Assembly: GCA_022376515.1 (NCBI GenBank)
Contig: WTXI01000149.1
Span: 1 to 64,000 of the forward strand
DNA: 64,000 nt
From: Lactifluus volemus
Lineage: Eukaryota > Basidiomycota > Agaricomycetes > Russulales > Russulaceae
Direction: 5' to 3'
The notes beneath the pieces were generated by a model. The model saw nothing but the letters and a program-made list of their open reading frames with translations, did no database searches and was not told the origin of the DNA. The position numbers were made by a program, and so were the translations under genes. Below, one piece after another: positions 42,967 to 53,033 of the stretch. Each line of letters opens with the position of its first letter. Positions within the stretch are counted from its first letter, which is position 1.

Positions 42967-44361
42967 TCATTGAAAACCGAGGACGCCAAGAGTGCTTCTG
43001 ACGTCTTCAACTTTTGTAAGGACAGTGGGCCAATTAGCAAGACCATTTCTTTTTGTTGGGTCGATCATTATCTTCCCATCACGGACTTCAATACCAAGGT
43101 ATTTGACTTGTTCCTTCTCAAAGTGGCATTTTGACGCTTTGAAGAACAAAGAGAGTTCGCGGGCGCGTGTGAGAACTGCGTGAGTGATCTCTCGAAGTTC
43201 TTCTAGATTGTCGGAGCAGATGAGGACGTAATCCATATAGATTAGGATACGTCCTGGGTATTTGTTGACAAGGTCAGCAAAGGCGGCATCCATGAATCTC
43301 TGGAAGACCACTGGTGAATTTCGTAGTCCAAAGAACATTACTTTAGGCTTGAAAAGACCATAGGGAGTTTTGAAGGCGGCTTTCCACTGGTCTTCATCTT
43401 TGATATGGATATTGTGATACCCCCATCGAATGTCGAGGGTAGTAAAATATCGCATGCCATGGAGTTGTTCTAGAAGATTTTCGATGCGGGGGAGAGGGTA
43501 AACGTCGGGAATGGTATGTTCATTAACGCGTTGATAATCTTGAACTGGTCTAGAACTTTCATCTGCTTTAGGAATAAGGAACCAGGGTGAAGACCAAGGG
43601 GAGTCTGTTTGCTCGATATAGCCTTTCTCCTGATGTTCTTTTAGGAATTTCTTTGTAATTTCCTTCCCTTCTTCTGTTAACGGATAAACTTTGCAGTTGA
43701 TGATGTCAGGTGCGTCTGGTTTCAACTTTATCTCCATGTCAAATTTTCCTTGGCTAGGAGGGAAGCGTTTTGCTGCTTCTTCGTCAAAGATAAAGGCATG
43801 ACGCTGGTATTTGAGGGGTATTCCTTGAACAGCAGCGCTCGAGGCCGTGCGTCGTTCAGTATCCGCAATGGCCCATTCTTGGGATTTTCCAGCAGGTTCT
43901 AAAGCTCGTGCGAGTAAAACTCGAGCTTTTTCATTGAGGGCAGCTGCTGCATGGTAGTATTGGGATTCGAGGCAAATCTTCGGATTTTCATCATCTAGGG
44001 TTCGATCTTTCCAGTTGAGTCGTGGGTTGAACGTTTCTAGCCATGGGTATCCGAGGATGACGCGATCCATGCCTAGGTCTGTGATGAAGAAGTTTTGCAA
44101 CTCTTCTAGTTTTCCCATACGGATGCGTAAAGTAGAAAACTTCGTGACTCGTCCTAGTTTGTTTTCTGTTCCATCAACATTAAAGATCTGGATTGGTTTA
44201 TCTAGATCTTTTGTTCCTAGTTGCCATCTTTCTGCCGTTCGATGATCGATAAAATTACTGGTAGCGCCACTATCGACAAGCGCTTTATCTTCTTTTGTTC
44301 CGCCGTTATAGCTTGAATAAATAATGGGAACTTCCATTGATGAAATGGCGTTTAAATACAA
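42967..44361 (-). CDS. Gypsy protease and reverse transcriptase
   Basis: Pol start, read in the -1 frame relative to gag; the frame is open from about 44404. Contains protease (VDSGATSNFIDHRT), the connection region, and RT (GYIEQTDSPWSSPWFLIPK, VQDYQRVNEHTIPDVYPLPR, LDIRWGYHNIHIKDEDQWK, MFFGLRNSPVVFQRFMD). The usual YLDD is replaced by YMDYVLI: the second aspartate of the catalytic pair is Tyr. Ends at TGA 42967-42969. Confidence 0.92.
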   Translation of the reverse strand: MYLNAISSMEVPIIYSSYNGGTKEDKALVDSGATSNFIDHRTAERWQLGTKDLDKPIQIFNVDGTENKLGRVTKFSTLRIRMGKLEELQNFFITDLGMDRVILGYPWLETFNPRLNWKDRTLDDENPKICLESQYYHAAAALNEKARVLLARALEPAGKSQEWAIADTERRTASSAAVQGIPLKYQRHAFIFDEEAAKRFPPSQGKFDMEIKLKPDAPDIINCKVYPLTEEGKEITKKFLKEHQEKGYIEQTDSPWSSPWFLIPKADESSRPVQDYQRVNEHTIPDVYPLPRIENLLEQLHGMRYFTTLDIRWGYHNIHIKDEDQWKAAFKTPYGLFKPKVMFFGLRNSPVVFQRFMDAAFADLVNKYPGRILIYMDYVLICSDNLEELREITHAVLTRARELSLFFKASKCHFEKEQVKYLGIEVRDGKIMIDPTKRNGLANWPTVLTKVEDVRSTLGVLGFQ

Positions 44362-44408
44362 GCTATTTGGTACTAAGGCTCGGATCCAGGCGGCGAGATC
44401 AGAGCCCT

Positions 44409-46208
44409 TTAAAAAGACGGATCTTGAGAAAGTGATTTGGCAAGCTTGCCGCGTTCTTCGTCAGACATGGCTTTGAGGGCTTTAGCGATTTCCTCGTTCG
44501 TTGGTTTAGAAGAAGTAGGAGTGTTAGTCGCCGCTACTTCGGATGTTTCAGTAACACGGACACGTGTGGTGCCGGTGGCATTGGCGTTTCGTTTCTTCTT
44601 AACAGGGCATTCTCTTGAGAGATGGCCTTGTTCTTTGCAATAGAAGCAACGTCCTTCGCGTATGAGGCGTTCGCGGTCAGGGTCAGGGGTACGATTGCTT
44701 TGGGTAGTAGTGACGTCTACATCCATAGCGTCGGCATCGTGTTGTGGACGTGGGGCTGGGCGCGGTGGCTGTTGAGGACGGCGTTGCTGTTGTTGTCCTC
44801 GTGTATTGCCGAGTAATTGAGTAATGCGTCCTAGTGATCCGCCACCGTGCATTTCTTTAAACAATTTCTGTTCCGTCCATGCGGCTGAGTGTTTTCGTGC
44901 TGCTTCCTGCCATTCTGCAAGAGTTTCTGGTCTCGGCCATTCACGGTTCATGATAGTCATGTGAAGGGCTTCTTTGAGACCGGCGCAATACTGAATGATA
45001 GTCCCTTGAGCGTCGGCTTCAAAGCCTGCTTCTTCAAGGAGGTCATTGAACGAAGTAGTGTAATCGTCTAGTTCGTCTCCGACCATTCGAAGTTTTGCAA
45101 ACTTTGTGAGGGCATCTTCTTTTGCAGCGGCATCTCGGAAATCTTCAAGGAATCTTTGTTTGAAACCAACCCAAAGATCTAGGTCGTTGGGGTCTCCTCC
45201 ACGGTCTAGGTATCCTCCTAGAGAGTTAAGGCGTGCTTGGGCCCAGCCTTTGCAACGTGGTCCAGACATAAATGTGGTGAACATGAGGATTCGGTTTGCA
45301 GGGTTCGACATTCCGGGGTTTCCTTGGTTTAATCTTCGGTAGTTTTCGAAGATTTCCATGAATCGTTTCGATCGCGATCTATTTCCATCAAAGGGTTTTG
45401 GGGGAATCCCCATTAATCCTCCTCCCGCAGCGGGGATTTGGGCAAAACCTTGGCCTTGTTGGAGGGGAGCTGCTGCTCCTCCACCGCCACCTCCTCCGCC
45501 TCCTCCAGGACTGCCGGGTGCTCCTCCACCTCCTCCACTGCCTCCAGGAGTACCGCCTCCTCCTCCACCGCCTCCTCCTCCACCGCCACTGAAGATTGCT
45601 CCGCTTCCACTTGCCGTGGCGGAAGCTTTCTTGCCCTTTCCTTTAGGTTGGGAAAAGAGGGCTGAAGCAGTGGGTGTTACTGTAGCGGTTGCTGAGGCAA
45701 TTTGAAAGGGGGGGAGTAGGGCATAGCCTGCAACTCCTTGTGCAGCTGCATGAAAAGCTCGTGCTGCGAGAGATTGGATCGGTGAGGTGCTTGTGGAAGC
45801 AGGAGCCTTGGATTTGAATATAGTGTTCAGGGCGAGGAGTTCGTTAGGGGTGAGTGGGGCATTTGGGTCGGGTATTGGTTCAGGCGTCGGTTGTTTAGCA
45901 AATATTTTTCTCATTTGCTCAAGCTGTTCATCGGTAGGACTCTCAGGTAAGAGGTCCATGGCTATATTGTAGTTCGGTTCTTCGCCACTTCCAGAATCAG
46001 AAGGTGTCGCTGGTTGTTTCACTTGTTCAATTGCTTGTTCAAGTGAGATCATAGGAGTATGGGAGTGGGCACGAAGTCTAGTCCCCGCGGCCTGCGCAAG
46101 GGCTTCGTCATCATCGTCATTGCTTTGTGTAGGGCGATCTTGTTCAGGAGATTCTTCGGCTAATGCGGTGAATCTGCCATATGGACTGCCTCTAGAGCTG
46201 TCTGACAT
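44409..46208 (-). CDS. Gypsy Gag protein (599 aa)
   Basis: Capsid precursor. ATG 46206-46208. Acidic N-terminus, a poly-Gly stretch (about 45480-45600), the Gag capsid domain (PKPFDGNRSRSKRFMEIFEN, ILMFTTFMSGPRCKGWAQAR, LWVGFKQRFLEDF) and a CCHC knuckle CFYCKEQGHLSREC near the C-terminus. It ends DPSF with the stop inside CTTTTTAAAG, where pol takes over one base back. Confidence 0.93.
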   Translation of the reverse strand: MSDSSRGSPYGRFTALAEESPEQDRPTQSNDDDDEALAQAAGTRLRAHSHTPMISLEQAIEQVKQPATPSDSGSGEEPNYNIAMDLLPESPTDEQLEQMRKIFAKQPTPEPIPDPNAPLTPNELLALNTIFKSKAPASTSTSPIQSLAARAFHAAAQGVAGYALLPPFQIASATATVTPTASALFSQPKGKGKKASATASGSGAIFSGGGGGGGGGGGGTPGGSGGGGGAPGSPGGGGGGGGGGAAAPLQQGQGFAQIPAAGGGLMGIPPKPFDGNRSRSKRFMEIFENYRRLNQGNPGMSNPANRILMFTTFMSGPRCKGWAQARLNSLGGYLDRGGDPNDLDLWVGFKQRFLEDFRDAAAKEDALTKFAKLRMVGDELDDYTTSFNDLLEEAGFEADAQGTIIQYCAGLKEALHMTIMNREWPRPETLAEWQEAARKHSAAWTEQKLFKEMHGGGSLGRITQLLGNTRGQQQQRRPQQPPRPAPRPQHDADAMDVDVTTTQSNRTPDPDRERLIREGRCFYCKEQGHLSRECPVKKKRNANATGTTRVRVTETSEVAATNTPTSSKPTNEEIAKALKAMSDEERGKLAKSLSQDPSF

Positions 46209-46240
46209 GGTTTGTTTGTTCGTTCACAAATGTGAGAGTT

Positions 46241-46254
46241 GAAGTCTCAGTTTG
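46241..46254 (-). other. Self-priming-type primer-binding site of the Gypsy element
   Basis: Immediately after the 5' LTR the minus strand reads CAAACTGAGACTTC. Its complement AAGTCTCAGTTT occurs in the LTR about 30 bp downstream of the TATA box, at the expected transcript 5' end. This is the Tf1/sushi arrangement; no TGG-type tRNA site is present. Confidence 0.65.
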
Positions 46255-46855
46255 TGTTAAGGTTCCAAGTGGGACCTTTGTACGAAGTGTACGATCGTTC
46301 GTGAAGTCAAGACTTGCAAGACGTGCAAGTCAAGATCAAAGGTTCGATAAAGAAAAGACTTAGTAAACGACTAAGTCAAGAGCGTTTCAGAGGTCAAGGG
46401 CTTTGGGCTTGGGGATATGACCAAAGTGTCAAGAAGTCGAAGAGCGTGATGTCAAGAGGGTTCTCTCAGGTCTGATGCTTCTAGGCAAGCAAGGTTCTAA
46501 TAGATAGAAGACTTGGATTGCGAAACAAAACTGAGACTTAAGGTCTCTAGGGCAGAAAGTACAGGGTTTATATACATAAGAAGACGAGGCTATGTGCACA
46601 GCCGTAGGGGCTGTGACCTTCGTACAGCTTTCAGGGTTTGAAACATGTTTCAGGAATCAGCAAGTCATCCTGTGCATGTGGCTGTTGCTTGCGGCTGTAC
46701 GGTGCTGTGTAAAGCTGTATCGTGAGAGAAATAAGTAAGCGATCTGAAACAAAGCGATCGGCAGTCCATTCGCATAAGCAAAGAAGTCAGCAGAAATGAG
46801 TCAGCAGTCCGAAAATGTATAGTATGAGTCAGCAAACACGTGTCAGTCCATAACA
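46255..46855 (-). repeat. 5' LTR of the chromodomain Gypsy element
   Basis: 601 bp, nearly identical to 39204-39804, followed by TCGGG (46856-46860). Confidence 0.93.
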
Positions 46856-46870
46856 TCGGGTCTCAGAATC

Positions 46871-47268
46871 TGTTGTAATATAAACTCAGCGAAAAAGAAA
46901 AGAAAAACGCTATTATTTCTTTGTATCTAACCTGTTGTAATATAAACTACGTTGTAGGTTAGGTGACGGTGCTATGATGAAGCGAGGAAGATAATACTAC
47001 TCACCTCAGCGAAAAAGAAAAGAAAAACGCTGAGGGAAGGGAGAAAACGCACAATGCGCATTTATGTACTGATGGCCTGATGGGTACCATGTGAAACAAG
47101 CTGTGGAGCGGAAGGTACTCGAAGGGCACGAAAATGGGCAGGGTAAGCCCGAGTAAGGTAGCAAGAGAGCAAAATAGTCTAAACTACGAAGGCGAAGGAT
47201 CATCAACAGTGGTGGTCCGTGCGCGGCCACTTTAGGGCTGGTCAATAAACGAAGATGAAATCACAACA
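46871..47268 (-). repeat. 5' LTR of the Copia element
   Basis: 398 bp, nearly identical to 32827-33224, with TGTTGT...ACAACA ends and GGAGC at 47269-47273. Separated from the rest of the Copia element by the nested Gypsy. Confidence 0.92.
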
Positions 47269-47562
47269 GGAGCTGCGAGAGCTGATGCAGGCTAAGCAGG
47301 ACTTAGATCGAGAAAGATCAGACCAGATCAAGGAGAGGTCTCTACAGTATACATAAACTTTCAGTCGTCACAGATGTATCGGTTCACAGCAAAAAAAGGA
47401 TAGCTTCAATTGAGCTAGCGTCTAAGCCGAGTCGCACGTGATCTAAAACGTACTGTCCTACTACTCACTCCATTGACTGACAAATATCCATAGACTTATG
47501 GATGCTAATGCCGCGATTACGAAGGATACACGTCCCATAGCATAAAACTAGCTCTATTTAGA

Positions 47563-50500
47563 TCAGCTGTGGACATATACTGCTGCCCAGTTTGATCCAT
47601 GCACAAAGCGTGAAAGATCAAGTTGTGTATAATGCTTCCCCACAACCCAGACAATGTTAGTTCTTTGAAGATAAGGCCGGTGAATCTGGGGGATCCATAA
47701 AAGAAGCTCCCCCTCTTCCCCACACATCCAACCGTCATTATTGATCAGAAACTTGTCCAAAAAACGGGTCTTTTCGATATCTTCTGTTCTGACCTTCTCC
47801 ACGCGAACGGTACGATCTCGCGGGGCTGAAACAATATCCAGCGATGATCCAACCGAGTCGATAGATTCAATTTGTTCAGTACACGGGCTCGCTTCGACTT
47901 TGCTTGTTGTGGCATGCCACATGCAAATCGTGCCATCTCCCGACGCCGAGGCAATGCGCTGCCCGTCCGGCGAGAATGCCACAGAAAAGACGTCTTCGGT
48001 GTGTCCAGTAAACGGGCCCGCTATGGCCTCTCCTGTTGTGGCATCCCAAACTCGAATTGTGCGGTCTCCCGACGCCGAGGCGATGCGCTGTCCGTCTGGC
48101 GAGAATGCGACAGAAAGGACCCCTTCGGTGTGTCCAGTAAATGGGCCCACTATGAGATCTCCTGTGGTGGCATCCAAAATGCAAATTGTGCGATCTCGTG
48201 AGGCTGAGGCAATGCGCTGCCCGTCCGGCGAAAATGCAACAGAAAAGACATAATCGATGTGCCTAGTAAACGGGCCCGCTATAAGATCTCCTGTTATGAC
48301 ATCCCAAATTCGGACCGTGCGATCGGCCGAGGCTGAGGCAATGTGCTGCCCAACCGGCGAGAATGCAATAGAAAAGACCCGATCACTGTGCCCAGTAAGC
48401 GGGCCCACTACGACCTTTCCTGTTGCAACATCCCAAATACGAATCGTGCAATCGATCGAGCCCGAGGCGATGTGCTGTCCGTTCGGCGGGAATGCAACAG
48501 AAAAGACCTCAAGACCGTGTCCAGTGAGCGGGCGCATTAGGGCCTCTCCAGTTGCAGCATCCCACACACGAATCGTGCAATCGCCGGAGCCTGAGGCGAG
48601 GTATTGCCCGTCCGGTGAGAACGCAACAGAAAGGACATCGCTTGTGTGTCCAGTAAATGGGCCCGCCATGGCCATTCCTGTTCCGGCATCCCACACACGA
48701 ATCGTGCGATCTCGTGACGCCGAGGCAATACGCTGCCCGTCCGGTGAGAATGCAACAGAATTGACGTCTAGGGCATGTCCAGTAGACGTGCCCTCTAAGT
48801 AGTTTCCTCTTGTGGTATCCCACAAGCGAATCGTACGATCGAGCGAGGACGAGGCGACTCGTTGTCCGTCTGGTGAGAATGTAACAGAAAGGACTGCATT
48901 AGTGTGTTTATCAAGTGGGTCGGCCAAAATCTCTCCTGATGCAGCATCCCACAGGAAAATTGTGGAATCTTCTGAGGACGAGGCGATGCGCTGACCATCT
49001 GATGAGAATGCAACGGAAGTGACTGAAGCCATGTGTGCAGTAAATTGGACGGCTATCTCTCCTGTTGCAGCGTGCCACACACAAACGGTGTTATCGTTGG
49101 AGGCCGAGGCGATGCGCTGGCCGTCGGGCGAGAATGCAACACATTGGGCCCATCCGGTATGTCCGGCGAACGGGCCTGCTACAATGTCTCCTGTTGTGGC
49201 ATCCCACACGCGAATCGTGCAATCGGAAGAGGCCGAGGCAATGCGACGTCCGTCTGGCGAGAATGCAACAGAGTTGACCCAATCCCAGTGTCCAGTAAAT
49301 GGGCCCGCTATGACATCTCCTGTTGTGGCGTCCCACACACGAATAGTGCGATCCACCGAGCCCGAGGCGACAAGTTGCCCATCCGGGGAGTATACGACAG
49401 AGGTGACCAAGCCGGTGTGTCCATTAAACGGGCCGGCCACGACCTCCCCTGTTGTTGCATCCCATACGCGAATCGTGTGATCTTCTGAGGCCGAAGCAAC
49501 GCGCTGCCCATCTGGAGAAAATGACACAGAGGAGACCTCTCCTGTGTGTCCAATAAACGGGCCCGCCACTAGCTCCCCCGTTGTCGCATCCCACACGCGG
49601 ATCGTGCGATCTCGCGAGGCCGAGGCAACGCGTTGCCCATTTGGCGAGAATGCAACCTGATGTATGGCGGCGTCGTGTGCCTGAATCACCATTTCCAATG
49701 CTGGCCAATGAGTCAACTGTCCACGTTCCAAGGACAACGTGCGAGGAAATAAGTGAGCGTAATGCGTGAGGATAGGGGAAGAGGTTGGTGTAAAGGACAA
49801 AGCCGATATATAGATATGTGGAGCGCTCTTTGCTACTGCCATCCCGAAATACCGCACAAATGCGGAAGCATCATGAATCAATGCCAACAGGTTCTCTACT
49901 GCTTTGTCGGAAGGCTGTTACCATTTAGCTCATTAGTCAATACGTGTCATATTCGATTTTAGGATGTACCTACCTTCCCGTGGTCACACAAAAAGTTCTT
50001 CAGAGATGACAATGCCGGTAAAGCAAGGCCAACGCTACTCTTGATGCTAAGCACCTCAAGCCAAAATAGAAACTTTTCCCCAACCAGCGACCGGAGTTTG
50101 ATGAAAAGACCGTTCTCAAAAGCAACTTGTTCTAAATGATCGTCCCAGAAGACGCAGGAATACGACAAAGCAGGCGGAAAATATTTGGCAATTCGTGATT
50201 CCAAGTCCGGTACGGCGGTGTTGGCGAGATATGATGACTGGAGCTCGCAGATGTTGAACCTGAGGTTATCGAGCATTAAACCAAGGCAGGAATGGACCAA
50301 TTGATGGTGGGCATCGGCAAGGTCGACATAGAAAATGTCACTCTTCATACTTGTCAGAAAGTCGCGGAATGAGGTATGAAGCGGGACGATGGGACGTGTT
50401 TCATCAGATGAAGTGACATGACTCAGTAGCGAGCCGAGGTGACGAAGAATGTCAAGAACAAGAACAGGATCGGAGTATTCGGGGTCTTCGATGGGCAAAT

Positions 50501-53033
50501 ACTGTCGCAAAGTGATCAACGAACAGATGGAGAGGGGTTCGATCGCAGCGAAAAGTTGTCCCATGACCGACCGAAATAACATCTGCGCTTCCCGAGATTT
50601 GAAGTACTGTTTGAGAACTTCTTCGTACAGGTTGTCCAGCAGACCTTGTCCAATGCGACCTCGAGAGGGTCCCAACAGGCGCCGTACGCACTCCTTCTTG
50701 CTAATGCCAAGACTATCGGGGCTATTGATAAACCCACTTGCAACTGCAGCCCACTGAAACATGCCTTCTGCTGCCTCTGCTAGTTTGATACCGTAGTCAT
50801 TGAACATGTCCGGATCCAGCACCTCTTCAAGATACACGCGAATATCTTGCTCCGTCCTGGAAGCTAGTATGGGATCATCCATGTAGATGGTGTCGACAGA
50901 TAACGCTTCCATGAATGCAGCTTCGATGCCATCCTCTGGCCTCGAGGTAACGAGTATCCGAAATTTTGAAGGGAGGTCGAGAAGATGATGGGCAAGGAAT
51001 GTGTGTAATCCATTTTTGCCCATTGCGTCACCACTCTCGTCCACTGCATCGATAATGACAAGTATTGGACTAGTAAGTTTGAGGCTCTTGAGCGGTTCGA
51101 GGAGGAGGAGTTCAAAAAGGGTACGATAATCTCGGGTGCCACGAAGAAACGAATTATCCTTAACGATCCTCCCAAGGGCGAGTTTAAACGGAGGGTAGCG
51201 ATCGGAGAGATCGCGGGCAAGTGTCGTGAAGAGCTGGTAAGCATCTTCTTTGGAGCCCTCTTTCCGGAGAAAAGTAAAGTAAGAGCCGAGACACTTGTTT
51301 TTGAAGCGATGTGCGACCTCATGTGCAATTGAAGATTTTCCCGTGCCTGCTCTGCCGAGAAGAGCAAGCCCACGTTCGGATTCTGGATTCTCGATCCACT
51401 TGATAATGTAGTCCAGAAAATCTTGGCGTGTTCCTGGAAGACAACGCTTCTCATCGCCGAATCGCCAGCCTCCCTTGTAAGGCAACTCCCTGATTATTGC
51501 ACCCAATTCTGTGTCCGCCTTTTCAGATCTACAATATTACGATCTTGTGGCTGTCAGAATTACGCACCAGCTTCTAATGATATCTCCCTCAGCTCTCTTA
51601 GCTATACATTCACACCGTTGAGTCGAGACTCGCACTTGTCCGGAATAGTATGACTCACATCGTCCTGCATTCGAAGCACCGTAACCTCGGTAGTCACAGC
51701 AGCACGTGCGAGGAAATCATCTCGCAGTCGGATGAGGATGGTACGGTAGTGTGCAATTTTACCGTCAACTTGGCCCCGAATATTCTTCAAAATCCGTTTT
51801 CCTTCGAATCACATATCAATAATGACAAACCAGAGATTGAAGATCACCCACCAACTCGTACGTTCGTCGCATATGATTCGATAAATTTACCAATTTCAGA
51901 GACCCGCTCCAGCATGTCCTCCAGAATTTTTGCTTGAAGAGACGTCGGGTCAATCCTCCTCAAAATGTCGCCTTCTTTTGCAAAATCAAATGCATCGCAT
52001 ATCGCCTCGAACAGTGTTCGGACATTGTCGTCACGCTCAACCTGCTGTAGCATAGTCTGGCGGCGACCAAAAAGAGTGAATCTTCCGTATTCTCAGACAA
52101 GCCAACGAGACGCACCTGGGGGATCATTGAGAGCAGACTCCATGCCAGATTTGCATAGGGCTGCAGCTGAAGATCAAAAGTTAGCTGGGCGAACCCTACC
52201 TAAATGATATAGGGCATACTGCTGCGATTGGGCCGACAGCGTCCATAACCCGCTTTACTACATCAACGGCGATGCTCCATGTTTCCATCGCATTGAGGGC
52301 TTCCTCTGTGCGACGGAGAACAATACGAGGCATTTCCGCCTGGCCGCCCGCTCCAAGTCCCACTGAAATACTGCTCTCGATGGCAGCGTCACCCATCCTG
52401 GATAAAGGAGGAAGAGGTGCAGTAACCATCGTAGGTTGCGTGGTTTCATTGTTGGCTTGAAAGGTAGGATTCCTGGTCACTCCTTCAACAGTCTGGTTGT
52501 CTGCATCGGCCGTTGCGGGGCTTGACGTGTTCACTGGAGCAGGCAGCGAGGGAGTCGCGTTCGCCGACACGGTAATCGTTAAGAAGAGCGTAGCGGGCTC
52601 CACTGGATGCCCATCATGTACGTCAGCACTGCTCAAAATGATACTAAACTCTAAACATAGGATGCTCAGCCAGACGCGTGACAAGAATACTACGAAAGAG
52701 ACAGACCTCGCTGGGGCTCACAGGCTATCTCCTGCCTTCCAATAAGAATGTCTTCCCGCATGGTGTTTTTCGCATAAAGAGATACAATGACGGACGAGAG
52801 TGGTTGTAAAGTGCTGTAGGATATTCAGCCGTAAATGAGGATAAGAATGGGACGATTTCTCACAAGGCCCCGACATTCTCATTCCATTCCACGCGTTGCC
52901 TCTTACTCCGCACAAATCGTGTTTTCCAAAAATTTGCCCCGTCTGACACCGTAACATAAAACCGCCTTTCTTTTCCAAAGAGGCTCTTGGAACGAGGAAG
53001 ATTGTGCGCTCTGAGGACTGACAGTGGAAAGAG
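47563..53033 (-). CDS. C2-NACHT-WD40 NLR-like STAND protein
   Basis: Putative intracellular receptor of the fungal NLR-like class linked to non-self recognition. The N-terminal C2-like domain is spread over several exons (from 53033: LSVLRAHNLPRSKSLFGKER, FWKTRFVRSKRQRVEWNEN; later SSVIVSLYAKNTMREDILIG; VEPATLFLTITVSANA). Helical linker exons follow (AMETWSIAVDVVKRVMDAV; VRTLFEAICDAFDFAKEGDI). The NACHT exon 49974-51506 has P-loop GRAGTGKSSIAHEV and Walker B LVIIDAVDESGD. A 59-bp intron (49915-49973, phase 0) leads to the last exon, 47563-49914, with 14 nearly identical ~43-aa WD40 repeats and a C-terminal ~100 residues ending NWAAVYVHS. The start codon was not located; a first exon should lie upstream of 53033. 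Confidence 0.88.
48045..49690 (-). repeat. 14 WD40 repeat units of about 129 bp
   Basis: Units share VAFSPDGQRIASASxDRTIR then VWDATTG and GPFTGH at protein level and are very similar at DNA level. The high identity keeps several antisense frames open (for example 48257-48802); these are shadows. Confidence 0.9.

Larger units (their letters stand above)
39204..46855 (-). mobile_element. Chromodomain Ty3/Gypsy element (chromovirus), complete, nested in Copia leader
   Basis: Minus-strand element of 7652 bp. 5' LTR 46255-46855, self-priming-type binding site (46241-46254), gag (44409-46208), pol in the -1 frame (about 44404 down to 39982) ending with a chromodomain and a long tail, an overlapping Cys/His-rich ORF (39839-40267), polypurine tract GACGGGGGATGG (39805-39816) and 3' LTR 39204-39804. 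The 601-bp LTRs differ by eye at one position (near 39372/46423), so it is very young. Yet pol carries four premature stops, all TGA. Five-bp TCGGG duplications lie in the Copia leader, so it inserted after Copia. Confidence 0.95.
32827..47268 (-). mobile_element. Ty1/Copia LTR retrotransposon containing two nested insertions
   Basis: Minus-strand Copia element. 5' LTR 46871-47268, short leader, gag-pol ORF starting at ATG 39151, polypurine tract TCTGAGGGGGTG (33225-33236) and 3' LTR 32827-33224. The two 398-bp LTRs differ by eye at one base (near 32908/46952), so insertion was recent. The leader is split by a chromodomain Gypsy element (39204-46855), and the last ~25 codons of pol are separated by a hAT-like element (33321-34783). 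Without insertions it would be about 5.3 kb. Five-bp GGAGC duplications flank it. Confidence 0.93.
32307..47356 (+). pseudogene. Host coiled-coil gene disrupted by the nested transposon complex
   Basis: Exonic pieces flank the transposon nest. Upstream: a frame from ATG 32307 through VMERTITKCFEGIRSFKVDC and LRECLSVYYTHLR (donor GTAAGT at about 32565), then from 32638 AESESQPNGREKSLL to VNLLLSIER (donor 32756) and, after CAG at 32809-32811, DSTEE. Downstream of the Copia element, beyond the second GGAGC, the same frame continues LRELMQAKQDLDRERSDQIK and stops at 47354-47356. Removing the element and one duplication copy restores the frame exactly. The encoded protein is a short, charged, helix-rich protein of unknown function; its 5' end is uncertain. 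As it stands the gene is broken. Confidence 0.65.

Noticed and set aside
47741..49480. Long open frames on the plus strand opposite the WD40 repeats (for example 48257-48802 and 49019-49480)
   Set aside because: They mirror the repetitive codons of the WD40 exon on the other strand; no start context, splice structure or known domain.
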